64,000 nt of DNA, taken from positions 154,497 to 218,496 of the forward strand of contig JAFCGF010000004.1 in assembly GCA_017608295.1 (NCBI GenBank), written 5' to 3'. The position numbers were made by a program, and so were the translations under genes. Positions 17,772 through 25,418 of the stretch are shown piece after piece. Within the stretch, counting starts at the first letter, position 1, and every line of letters begins with the position of its first letter. The notes under the pieces are model-generated. The model had not been told where the DNA came from. It searched no databases and was given only the letters and a program-made list of their open reading frames with translations. This DNA is from Candidatus Woesearchaeota archaeon (lineage in GTDB: Archaea; Nanoarchaeota; Nanoarchaeia; Woesearchaeales; JAGVZT01).

Positions 17772-18935
17772 ATGATGTGCAATAAGAACGATGCAGAGGA
17801 AAAAATACAGAAAGCACGGCGCATCGCATCACGGGATGCGGCGCAGGCGAAGAAGGAGATGCTAGAGGCAGCAGAGATCTACCTCCTTCTCTCAGCAACA
17901 GAAGACGGCAACAAGAAGAGAAACCTCGCCAAGGCAGAAGAACTCTTCGCAGAGGCAAAGGGCATGGAGAAGGGAAGCACGCTCACACAGCAGAAGGTCG
18001 GCAAGGGAAAGAAAAGGCACAACCCAGACTCACGCTTCAACTCGGTCACGAATCCCAGCGTGAACTTTGATGATGTTGGCGGATTAGAGGAATTGAAAGA
18101 GGAAATCCGCTTCAAGATTATCGAGCCTTTGCTCCACCCTGAGGTGTACGAGCATTATGGAAAGAAAGCAGGCGGAGGCATCCTCATGTACGGGCCGCCA
18201 GGATGCGGAAAGAGCCTCATCGCAGAGGCCACCGCAGGAGAAGCAGGTGCGACGTTCTTTCATGTCAAGCCCTCACAGATAAAAAGCAAATATGTGGGAG
18301 AGGCTGAGAAGAACATGGCTGAGCTCTTCGCCATAGCGCGGCAGCACCAGCCCTGCATCATCTTTTTTGATGAGTTCGAGACACTTGGTGCGGACAGGGA
18401 TGAGACTGCCTCAAATGAGCGCGGGGTGATAACCCAGCTGCTCACTGAAAGCGATGGGCTGGGCACCAAGGGACAGCAGATTCTATTGTTGGCAGCGACA
18501 AACGAGCCCTGGTCTATAGATGTGGCATTAAGGAGAGAAGGCCGATTCGGCACAACGCTATTCGTACCCCCGCCTGATGTGGAAGCGAGGAAGGCAATTT
18601 TCAAGATACACCTGAGAAAAAGGCCCCTGCTGCGGGACATTGACGCAGCCTACCTGCTTGACGAGACTGAGGGGCATTCAGGGGCCGACATCATGGGCAT
18701 CTGCGAGCGCGCTGCCGATGTTCCGTTGAGGGAATATTTCGAGTCCCAGAAAATGCGCGCCATCGGGATGTCTGATTTCCTTCTTGCATTGGAGAATCAT
18801 ACATCCATAGTGGGACAGTGGTTCTTCAAGGCAGAGTCCGAGCTTGAAAGGCAGAACAAGTCAAGTTATTTCCCTGAGCTGAATTCCTGGGCAGAACAGA
18901 GCAACAGCACGCTCGAAGGAATCGCCTCGCTCTGA
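17772..18935 (+). CDS. AAA ATPase with MIT-like N-terminus (Vps4/CdvC-like)
   Basis: 387 residues. Residues 5-65 form a three-helix, Ala-rich segment resembling an MIT domain (substrate adaptor), then a basic linker, then one AAA module: Walker A GPPGCGKS (141-148), Walker B FFDE (Asp200, Glu201), sensor-1 Asn244 in AATNEPWSID and the finger region RREGRFG. The chain shares the VGGLEELKEE entry of Cdc48/Vps4-type modules. In Vps4/CdvC this arrangement remodels ESCRT-III polymers during division; here no CdvB is seen, so disassembly of another complex is possible. The gene follows its neighbour by seven bases. Start could also be ATG 17775. Confidence 0.82.
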   Translation: MMCNKNDAEEKIQKARRIASRDAAQAKKEMLEAAEIYLLLSATEDGNKKRNLAKAEELFAEAKGMEKGSTLTQQKVGKGKKRHNPDSRFNSVTNPSVNFDDVGGLEELKEEIRFKIIEPLLHPEVYEHYGKKAGGGILMYGPPGCGKSLIAEATAGEAGATFFHVKPSQIKSKYVGEAEKNMAELFAIARQHQPCIIFFDEFETLGADRDETASNERGVITQLLTESDGLGTKGQQILLLAATNEPWSIDVALRREGRFGTTLFVPPPDVEARKAIFKIHLRKRPLLRDIDAAYLLDETEGHSGADIMGICERAADVPLREYFESQKMRAIGMSDFLLALENHTSIVGQWFFKAESELERQNKSSYFPELNSWAEQSNSTLEGIASL

Positions 18936-18939
18936 AGCG

Positions 18940-19485
18940 CTATGCTGATAGGTGCTTCACAAACTCAGTGTAGAGTTTGAGATAAGCCAGGTAAAAGAAA
19001 CCGAAGAGCCCTGCGAAGATGAACCACCGCTCAGGGCCGCCTAGATTTATGGCTCCTAACCAGAGGCTTTCAGCGTCTACCGACGAGTAACCCACTGACA
19101 ACGAGGACCAGCCGTCCTGGCCGCACATCCCCCAGGTCTCATAGGAATAGGTCTCTCCTAGGTCTCCCGGCTGCGAGACTGAAATTTTGCAGGGCGAGAT
19201 TGGCATGATGAGAATCAGGGTGAAAAGCGCGAACGCCGCGACAGCCCCTGTTCGAATCAGGTGGTCGTCCAGCAGGTTGAGCTCAGCAGGCTTCTTCTTC
19301 GGCGCTGCCTTTGGTGATGGTGCCTGTTTTTTTACCACCTTCTTGGCCGGGGCTTTCTTCACGGCAGAGCCGTGAAGGACCTTCAACTTCGTTGAAGATT
19401 TCTTCACAGTTTTCTTTGCTGGCTTCTTTGGAGCTTTTTTCACTGATTTATTCTTAGGAGACTTCTTTTTTGATTTTGCTGGCAT
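18940..19485 (-). CDS. Membrane protein with Lys/Ala/Pro-rich histone-H1-like tail
   Basis: 181 residues. Residues 1-70 are almost only Lys, Ala, Pro, Ser, Val and Thr with repeated KKAP/KKxxK patterns, as in histone H1 tails. A membrane helix follows (about 80-100), then an extracytoplasmic-type loop with two Cys (CKIS and MCGQDG) and a second helix near 155-172. The tail could bind nucleic acid or acidic membrane lipids on the inner face. No family is recognised. ATG 19485 is preceded by GGGAGTG and lies 17 nt after the stop of the GH15 gene, so the two are probably one unit. Confidence 0.7.
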   Translation of the reverse strand: MPAKSKKKSPKNKSVKKAPKKPAKKTVKKSSTKLKVLHGSAVKKAPAKKVVKKQAPSPKAAPKKKPAELNLLDDHLIRTGAVAAFALFTLILIMPISPCKISVSQPGDLGETYSYETWGMCGQDGWSSLSVGYSSVDAESLWLGAINLGGPERWFIFAGLFGFFYLAYLKLYTEFVKHLSA

Positions 19486-19502
19486 GATAACACTCCCTGG
19501 AT

Positions 19503-20756
19503 TCACTCCTTCTTAAGGTTTGCGCTAGCCATCTTAAAGCCAAGCTTGTCAAGAGCGATGACAAGCATCGCGTGACTCCAGGTAAGGGGCACTATGGTTG
19601 GCTTGTCCTTCTTATGCGCCTGCTCAGGCAGGTAGGGCCAGTATCGCTCTGCGCTCTTGAGAACCCAGCGGACCTGCTCTTCTGCCTTATCTAGGTTGTC
19701 GGCATCAGCGTGGTACATCGCGGCGAAACAGCTGAGGATAATCCATGGGCCGCCTCCTGTAAAGGTTGGAAAGCCGTTCTTCATCGCGCCGCAGTACACG
19801 TCTCCGGGAAAGCGCAGCAGCCCTCCACGAGAGGTATTGTCCTCGAGAATCTTATTCACTGTCGCAACCATCTTCTCATCAGTCGGCTGAAGGATTCTGC
19901 TAGGCCACACCAGCCCGAAGAGCGAACTGTCAGTGACAGAGTCTACCTTCCTACTCGCGTACTTGGTATGGCGATAATGGTCCTTTCTCACTGGAAAAGT
20001 CCTTGGAAGCACCTCTGAATCATCATACGCCTTGTAAAAGGCTGCGTGCATCTCCCTCTCCACATTACGGTAGCGCTTTGTGCCGAGATGCTTACCTGCG
20101 AGGTGAAGCCCGCGGATGCACATCGCAAGAGAATAGAGATGGTGGCGCCCTGGTTCTGCAATCCGTTCTTCCCAGCAGTCCCAGTAGGGGATGGTAAAGC
20201 CTCCGTGCGGCTCTAATGCAGGGTCCCACAGTGTGCAGAGGCCATTGGCAGCTGTATCTATAAGCTCGGCGGCGAAGGGGTTATCATCAACCTTCAGGTT
20301 CCAACGCTTAAGGTGATGGTCTGCTGCGATGATGACGCTTGCGTTCTGGTCGGGCTGAAACTGGCTCGCCCTCCCTGTTACGAACAGGAGAGTGTCCTTC
20401 ACTTTCTTTGGAACGCTGAACTCCTCTGGGTCAAGGGCTGTGCCGCAGCAGCTGCCATTGAGGTTGTGCTGAGTTCCGAAAATGCCCTTCTCCTTGAAGC
20501 CCTCGCACCTCGTGACGCACCATTCGAAGAATCTTTCAGGGATGTCTTTCATCCCAAGGATGTCTGCTGCCATGCAGGTATAAGAGGAGTCGCGGGGCCA
20601 TACGCCCAGGTAGTCCTGCGCATCCTTTGGGAAGACTGCGAGCCCGGTGTTTGCAGCGACAAGCGCGCCGTTGGGAAATGAAGATGCCTTGATAACTTCC
20701 CTGCTCGCAGCCACAAGCTCATTGAGTTTGCTTCGCTCTTCATCAGTAAATGCCAT
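19503..20756 (-). CDS. GH15-family glucoamylase/trehalase-like glycosidase
   Basis: 417 residues, an (alpha/alpha)6 barrel without the N-terminal beta-sandwich of longer GH15 enzymes. GVWPRDSSY near residue 50, the general-acid region WDCWEER near residue 205 and the C-terminal LPEQ followed by PLTWSHA near residues 375-400 match the family's catalytic sites. No signal peptide, so it should act in the cytosol, releasing glucose from glycogen-like oligosaccharides or trehalose. ATG 20756 fits its TATA box exactly; a TTG nine bases upstream does not. Confidence 0.87.
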   Translation of the reverse strand: MAFTDEERSKLNELVAASREVIKASSFPNGALVAANTGLAVFPKDAQDYLGVWPRDSSYTCMAADILGMKDIPERFFEWCVTRCEGFKEKGIFGTQHNLNGSCCGTALDPEEFSVPKKVKDTLLFVTGRASQFQPDQNASVIIAADHHLKRWNLKVDDNPFAAELIDTAANGLCTLWDPALEPHGGFTIPYWDCWEERIAEPGRHHLYSLAMCIRGLHLAGKHLGTKRYRNVEREMHAAFYKAYDDSEVLPRTFPVRKDHYRHTKYASRKVDSVTDSSLFGLVWPSRILQPTDEKMVATVNKILEDNTSRGGLLRFPGDVYCGAMKNGFPTFTGGGPWIILSCFAAMYHADADNLDKAEEQVRWVLKSAERYWPYLPEQAHKKDKPTIVPLTWSHAMLVIALDKLGFKMASANLKKE

Positions 20757-20778
20757 GTCATCCAAAAGAAATGCGGGG

Positions 20779-20787
20779 CTTAAATGT
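20779..20787 (-). promoter_or_regulatory. TATA box of the GH15 gene
   Basis: ACATTTAAG centred 27 nt before ATG 20756. It overlaps the 3' end of the upstream HExxH gene. Confidence 0.5.
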
Positions 20788-21640
20788 CTTTCGCGCGGCG
20801 GTAAAGCTCGAGAGCAGCAGGCATCTGGACTGGAGACTCGTCAGCGATGCCCAGGATAGTTCTCATCACTGCAAGTGAGGAAAGCAGTTTTGATTCTGTA
20901 GAGAATGAAGGGGGTTGAGGGACTGGAACAGAATCTGAATCCTGCTCAAGTGCGAGCTTGAATGCCTTGTAGGGCAGAACATTATAAATCCACTTATTAT
21001 AGTGGTCAACATTGCACTTCTCTCCATCAATCCACTTTCTAAGATACTCGCTCCAGTTCTTATCAATTTTGTCCTCAACCATCTCGAGGAACTCATCTCT
21101 TCTGCCTTCATAGATTGCCTTCACTGTACCGGCTCCGCACGCCAAGCCATGCAGCACGTTGTAGAAGGCATACACATGGCTTGCGTCTCCTGTCAATGCG
21201 ATGCGCGCGTTAATCTCGATTCCGCGAAGCGTCGTGGCTGACTCGTTGCTCGAGGCGCAGTGCGCCATCTCATGTGCCAGTATGCCTTGGACTGAAGGCT
21301 CGTGCGTATCTGTCGCGATGTAATGAGAATTGATTCTCGAGAGCGGGATGCCGAATAATCGCAGGAAAGGCAGCACACCGTTGTAATAGCTCGCACCACC
21401 GCAGAAGCGCTCCTCGAGCTTTGTCATGAATTGCGCCCCTATAATTTTTTCACCAGGCTTGCCGCACACCTCATTGACATAGGGAAGCATTTTCAGTGCC
21501 TCGTAAAGAAGGTCTGCATTGTTCTCGACAAGCCGATACATCTCCTTCTGCTCAACTGCCTCTCGTGTGCTCTTGAACAGCGCGATATCCTCGACTATCT
21601 CCTCAAGAGTTATCCAATCAAGGTCATCGCTGAAATCCAT
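20780..21640 (-). CDS. Putative HExxH zinc metallopeptidase, short paralogue
   Basis: 286 residues, no signal peptide. The zinc motif is HEMAH (His123, Glu124, His127), followed at once by CASSNE and RGIEINAR; Glu142 is a good candidate for the third ligand (gluzincin-like). A second conserved block is VLPYKAFKLA near residue 230. The same blocks occur in the upstream gene, two bases away, so this is a tandem duplication with divergence. I know no characterised family with the HExxHCASSNE extension. Confidence 0.75.
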   Translation of the reverse strand: MDFSDDLDWITLEEIVEDIALFKSTREAVEQKEMYRLVENNADLLYEALKMLPYVNEVCGKPGEKIIGAQFMTKLEERFCGGASYYNGVLPFLRLFGIPLSRINSHYIATDTHEPSVQGILAHEMAHCASSNESATTLRGIEINARIALTGDASHVYAFYNVLHGLACGAGTVKAIYEGRRDEFLEMVEDKIDKNWSEYLRKWIDGEKCNVDHYNKWIYNVLPYKAFKLALEQDSDSVPVPQPPSFSTESKLLSSLAVMRTILGIADESPVQMPAALELYRRAKDI

Positions 21641-21642
21641 GG

Positions 21643-22920
21643 CTATTCTTCCTCATCTAGCTCAGTGGCCATATCCTCAAGAATATCTTCAACAACTTGT
21701 GGAGGGACAGCGATTGGAGGATTGCGATATGCATCTCTTGCGCTGGTGTAGAGCTCCAATGAAGAGGTCATGTCAAGCGGGTCTTCCTGGTCGATTTTTT
21801 TCCACTTGCGATATAGGGTGCTGGCGAGAACACTCATATTGATGGCAGTGAGCTTCTCAGGGCGGCCAGGGGTCTGGGGAATCTCAATCTCATCGAGTTC
21901 TTCTGCGACCGCGAGCTTGAAGGCCTTGTAAGGAACAACACGATATGCCCACGTGCTGTACTCGTCGCCGCCGCGTATCTCGTTGACCTTATCCTCAAAC
22001 AGCTCCTTCAGGGGAGTGCCCCGCAACTTCCACCGTGTGCTGATAGTCTCCTCAGCGAGGTCGCGCAACTCATCGCTGACACCGATATGGATGTCCTTGA
22101 TAACAGCTGTGAGAGCTGCCCAGTAGTTCAGCTCAGCGAAGAAGGCATAGCGGTTACTGTCGCTGTCCGGCAATCGCGCGTTCACTTCCATGCCCCTCAA
22201 TTGGGTTGCTGCCTCGTTGCTTGATGCACAGTGGCAGAGCTCATGCGCCACGACATTGTGCAGCACGCGCTCTTCTGTGTCAGTGCTCTGAAGCAGATGG
22301 TTGATGCGGAAGGCTTTCCCAGTCGAGAATGATGTGCCAGCCGGGAAATTTTCATTAATGGCATCGCTCTCCTCCTCTGTCATGAACCTCGCGGTAGGGT
22401 AAGGTATGGCCTTACTGCCCACAAGGTCCTCGAGAATAGGGTACATCAGCGCCGTCTCTGCTTCCAGCTCTGCCTGGGAATGGATTCCAGTGTAAGTATG
22501 GGAATCCATCTCTGCCTTGGTGAAGAGCAGGTCCTCGAGAAGCTCTTCATCTGACGTCCAGGCGAAATCATCGGTAAAGGCCGGCCAACGCTTGTCCAGT
22601 TCCTCGTTGAGGCGCTCTCCTGTCGCGCCGATGAGGGTTCCTTTTCCCCTCCGCTTCATCATATAGTTGATGCCGCCGTACATTGTGAGCAGGTTGCCTG
22701 CCAAAGCAAAGCGCTTGTATTTCGTGCCAATCAACTTCAGGATGCCGCCCACTGCAGTGGTATCTGCTACAGAGAGCATTGTGCCTATCTGGTGCTCTTC
22801 CAGCTTGTCCTCCTGCTTGGCGCGCTCCTCAAGCTCAGTGAGCTCATCATACGTGCCGGTATGGTTCAGCTTATAAGTCTCCAAAATGAAATCAGCATCA
22901 AGTGTATCATTACTCCCCAT
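21643..22920 (-). CDS. Putative HExxH zinc metallopeptidase, long paralogue
   Basis: 425 residues from ATG 22920, preceded by GGAGGGG. Residues 8-84 form a domain also found in the separate protein at 10898-11506. The peptidase part has HELCH (His226, Glu227, His230), CASSNE and RGMEVNAR with Glu245 as probable third ligand, and VVPYKAFKLA near residue 340, all shared with the downstream paralogue. Possible membrane-associated hydrophobic stretch at about 68-85. It is the first gene of the pair; the uS7 stop lies 54 nt before its start. Confidence 0.75.
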   Translation of the reverse strand: MGSNDTLDADFILETYKLNHTGTYDELTELEERAKQEDKLEEHQIGTMLSVADTTAVGGILKLIGTKYKRFALAGNLLTMYGGINYMMKRRGKGTLIGATGERLNEELDKRWPAFTDDFAWTSDEELLEDLLFTKAEMDSHTYTGIHSQAELEAETALMYPILEDLVGSKAIPYPTARFMTEEESDAINENFPAGTSFSTGKAFRINHLLQSTDTEERVLHNVVAHELCHCASSNEAATQLRGMEVNARLPDSDSNRYAFFAELNYWAALTAVIKDIHIGVSDELRDLAEETISTRWKLRGTPLKELFEDKVNEIRGGDEYSTWAYRVVPYKAFKLAVAEELDEIEIPQTPGRPEKLTAINMSVLASTLYRKWKKIDQEDPLDMTSSLELYTSARDAYRNPPIAVPPQVVEDILEDMATELDEEE

Positions 22921-22973
22921 AGTAACCCCTCCTAAGTAAATGAGAAATGGAGATGCGTTCAAAAATCTTATGC

Positions 22974-23579
22974 TCAGCGGCTGGAATCTGCCTGCCGTTC
23001 TATCTCGAACTTCTTGCTGACAGCCATGGAGTTGCTGCTCATATTATAGGCACCGATAATCTCCTCGGCAATAGCTGCAGCAGCAGACATCTTCTTGTTA
23101 AAGCACCGGGCGTATGCACCCTGGGTGAAATAGCGCAGAGCGAGGTCTACCCTCCTCTGGGGTGCGCACTCGACTGCCTTGGGATAGCGGGCTCCGCCGT
23201 ATTCGATGGTGATAATCTCTTCCCTGGGAGCTCCGTTCTCTATCGCGTGGACATATACCTCGACAGGATTTTTCTTGGTCTTCTGCTCGATGATAGTGAA
23301 TGCTTTTTCTACAGCCTTGTAGGCCTTCTCCTTCTTGCCGGTGTTGTGCCCGGAGCTGCGGGAGTGCCTTTTGCCCTTGTGGCCTGACTGCATAACCTTA
23401 TTGATCAGGCGCTCAACAATGAAGATTTTTGACTTATGAAACCTATGCTTAGCATACTTCGCGCCAGTCTTCGGCACGAGCGAGGGCTCCAGAGTAATGT
23501 AATCCTTGAGTCCGGGGTCTTTCACCACTATATCCTGGGTGCTCCACCGGTCGAATGCGAGTACTTCAACGTCTACCAT
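22974..23579 (-). CDS. rps7: Small-subunit ribosomal protein uS7
   Basis: 201 residues, of the longer archaeal/eukaryotic S7 type. Recognisable blocks are KIFIVERLINKVMQ, the basic GHKGKRHSRSSG stretch, VEVYVHAIENGAPREE, YGGARYPKAVECAPQRRVDLALR and the C-terminal KKMSAAAAIAEEI. It organises the 3' major domain of 16S rRNA in the 30S head. In most archaea it sits with rps12 and fusA; here neither neighbour is present. ATG 23579 fits the promoter better than upstream in-frame starts. Confidence 0.97.
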   Translation of the reverse strand: MVDVEVLAFDRWSTQDIVVKDPGLKDYITLEPSLVPKTGAKYAKHRFHKSKIFIVERLINKVMQSGHKGKRHSRSSGHNTGKKEKAYKAVEKAFTIIEQKTKKNPVEVYVHAIENGAPREEIITIEYGGARYPKAVECAPQRRVDLALRYFTQGAYARCFNKKMSAAAAIAEEIIGAYNMSSNSMAVSKKFEIERQADSSR

Positions 23580-23604
23580 GATTGGGTGAAGCAATCGAAC
23601 CTGG

Positions 23605-23613
23605 TTTTTAAAT
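23605..23613 (-). promoter_or_regulatory. TATA box of rps7
   Basis: ATTTAAAAA about 30 nt before ATG 23579, divergent from the next promoter 27 bases away. Confidence 0.45.
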
Positions 23614-23639
23614 GTTTCTTAGGAATAGTCGTAAAAGCC

Positions 23640-23648
23640 TTTTTATAG
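23640..23648 (+). promoter_or_regulatory. TATA box of the 121-residue gene
   Basis: TTTTTATAG centred 26 nt before ATG 23670. Confidence 0.55.
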
Positions 23649-23669
23649 CGTTCTGGATTCCTTTTTTGT

Positions 23670-24035
23670 ATGCCATTGGATAAGCTGCTTGACAAGGATT
23701 GTCTTGATGACGCCCTGCGTGAGATGGGTACAAGGCACCTGAAAAAGCCCTGGAAGGAGCGCTGGGATTCCGAGCGCCCAAGGAATGGATTCTGCTATCC
23801 TGTAGCTGAGGTCATGTATCATTATATTACACCAGAAGGCAGTAAGCCCCACTGTCTGAAGATGGAGGAAGGCACGCACTGGTATCTCGTTGCCCCTGAT
23901 GGAGAAATCATTGACCCGGTCGCAGAGCACTGTGACGAAGAGTTCCGCTATGAGCAGGGAAAGCAGCAGAACTTCATGACATCAGCTCCGTCAAAGAGGG
24001 CGCTTATTCTCGCTGAACTGCTTGCTCTTGAGTGA
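23670..24035 (+). CDS. Small protein with a Cys-His-Asp pattern, possible papain/NlpC-like fold
   Basis: 121 residues, soluble. Cys42 in NGFCYPVAE starts a helix, His70 lies in EGTHWYLV and Asp82 in GEIIDPVAEH; this order and spacing resembles small NlpC/P60-like or phage-encoded cysteine-hydrolase folds where a Cys helix is followed by an HW strand and a D-P turn. I place it there only by pattern. It stands alone with its own promoter between rps7 and gatD. Confidence 0.7.
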   Translation: MPLDKLLDKDCLDDALREMGTRHLKKPWKERWDSERPRNGFCYPVAEVMYHYITPEGSKPHCLKMEEGTHWYLVAPDGEIIDPVAEHCDEEFRYEQGKQQNFMTSAPSKRALILAELLALE

Positions 24036-24048
24036 AACCTCGAAAAGA

Positions 24049-24056
24049 TTTTTAAG
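24049..24056 (+). promoter_or_regulatory. TATA box of gatD-gatE
   Basis: TTTTTAAG centred 27 nt before ATG 24079. A GAGGAGG at 24056-24062 would serve ATG 24070 only if transcription began further upstream. Confidence 0.45.
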
Positions 24057-24078
24057 AGGAGGCACTGATATGAGAGAT

Positions 24079-25416
24079 ATGGCTCGCTCTTCAAAAATAA
24101 CGTCCGGACCTAAACCAGGGGACGAGGTCCACATTGTCACAACGAACGATGAATTCTCAGGCACACTCATGCCCACGCCAAATTACCAGCAGGGCATTGT
24201 CGTTATCAAATTGAATTCAGGCTACAACATAGGCATAGAGGAGAAATCCATCAAGAAGATGGAACTCGTGGCTCAGCACAAGGAAACAAAGCCTGTGGAA
24301 AAGGCCAGTGAGAAGACAAAAGACCTGCCTGAGATTGCTATCCTCCATACAGGCGGCACTATCGCGAGCAAAGTGGACTATAAAACAGGGGGAGTCATAT
24401 CTAGGTATTCTCCTGATGAGTTGCTGGCCATGTTCCCTGAGCTCAAGGACATGGCATGGGTGCATTCAAGGCTCATCAGCAACATGTGGAGCGAGGATAT
24501 GCGCTTTGCGCATTATAATATCCTGGCCAGGGAAGTGGAGAAAGAAGTGAAGAAAGGCGTCGTAGGTGTTATCATCACCCAAGGAACCGACACGCTGCAC
24601 TATTCCGCTGCTGCCCTTGCATTCGCCCTTGAGAACATCTCAGTTCCGGTGATGTTTGTGGGCTCCCAGAGAAGCTCAGACAGGGGAAGTTCTGACGCTG
24701 CTGTGAATGTATTGAATGCTGCGTATTTCATCATCGAGATGCAGGATAAGTTCAAGGGAGTGGGCATCTGCATGCACGAGTCCATGAGCGATGATTCCTG
24801 CCTTATACTGCCTGCGTGCAAGACGAGGAAGATGCATACCTCGCGCCGTGATGCTTTCAGGCCTATCAACGCCCGTGCTCTGGCTCGTGTTGATTACAGG
24901 CAGGGAAAGCTTTCTGTGCTGGATAAAGAAGCCAGGCAATGGAAGGCGCCTGAGGGACCATTCGCTTTGAAGCCCTTCAAGGAGGAGCTGAAGGTTGGAT
25001 TATTGAAGCCTCATGTCAACATGTATGCCAGCGAAGTGAGTGCGTTCAAGGGCTTTTCCGGATTGGTGATAGAGGCGACCGGGCTTGGGCAGATGCCGGT
25101 GAACGAGATTGACGAGTTCACAAAAGAGCACACGCAGATACGCGCAGCGATTGGGAAGCTCATTGAGTCTGGGACTGTCGTTGCCTTTGCCCCACAGACC
25201 ATCTACGGGAGGCTGCATCTGGACGTGTACAAGCCTGCGCGGGAATTACAGGAACTCGGGATTTTAGGCCATCTGTCTGACATGACTCCTGAGACGACGC
25301 TGATTAAGCTTGCATGGCTCCTCACTAATCATCCAAAAGAAGTCGGGAAGCTGCTGCTGAAGAACCTCAGGGGAGAATTAGGAGAGAGAAGCGAGGCTGA
25401 CGAGTTCCTGGTGTGA
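24079..25416 (+). CDS. gatD: Glu-tRNA(Gln) amidotransferase subunit D
   Basis: 445 residues. Residues 1-65 form the SH3-like AB domain (GDEVHIVT...EFSGTLMP) and the rest is an L-asparaginase-type glutaminase: TGGTIASK (91-98), QGTDTL (168-173) and KMHTSRRDAF (Lys251) provide the Thr/Thr/Asp/Lys active site. It hydrolyses glutamine and channels ammonia to GatE for Glu-tRNA(Gln) amidation. It is translationally coupled to gatE. The start is uncertain between 24070 and 24079. Confidence 0.96.
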   Translation: MARSSKITSGPKPGDEVHIVTTNDEFSGTLMPTPNYQQGIVVIKLNSGYNIGIEEKSIKKMELVAQHKETKPVEKASEKTKDLPEIAILHTGGTIASKVDYKTGGVISRYSPDELLAMFPELKDMAWVHSRLISNMWSEDMRFAHYNILAREVEKEVKKGVVGVIITQGTDTLHYSAAALAFALENISVPVMFVGSQRSSDRGSSDAAVNVLNAAYFIIEMQDKFKGVGICMHESMSDDSCLILPACKTRKMHTSRRDAFRPINARALARVDYRQGKLSVLDKEARQWKAPEGPFALKPFKEELKVGLLKPHVNMYASEVSAFKGFSGLVIEATGLGQMPVNEIDEFTKEHTQIRAAIGKLIESGTVVAFAPQTIYGRLHLDVYKPARELQELGILGHLSDMTPETTLIKLAWLLTNHPKEVGKLLLKNLRGELGERSEADEFLV

Positions 25417-25418
25417 AG

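Noticed and set aside
19503..20756. Phosphorylase-kinase-like or cellobiose-type glycosidase
   Set aside because: The WDCWEER region and the LPEQ...PLTWSHA end fit GH15 catalytic sites better, and no regulatory domain is present.
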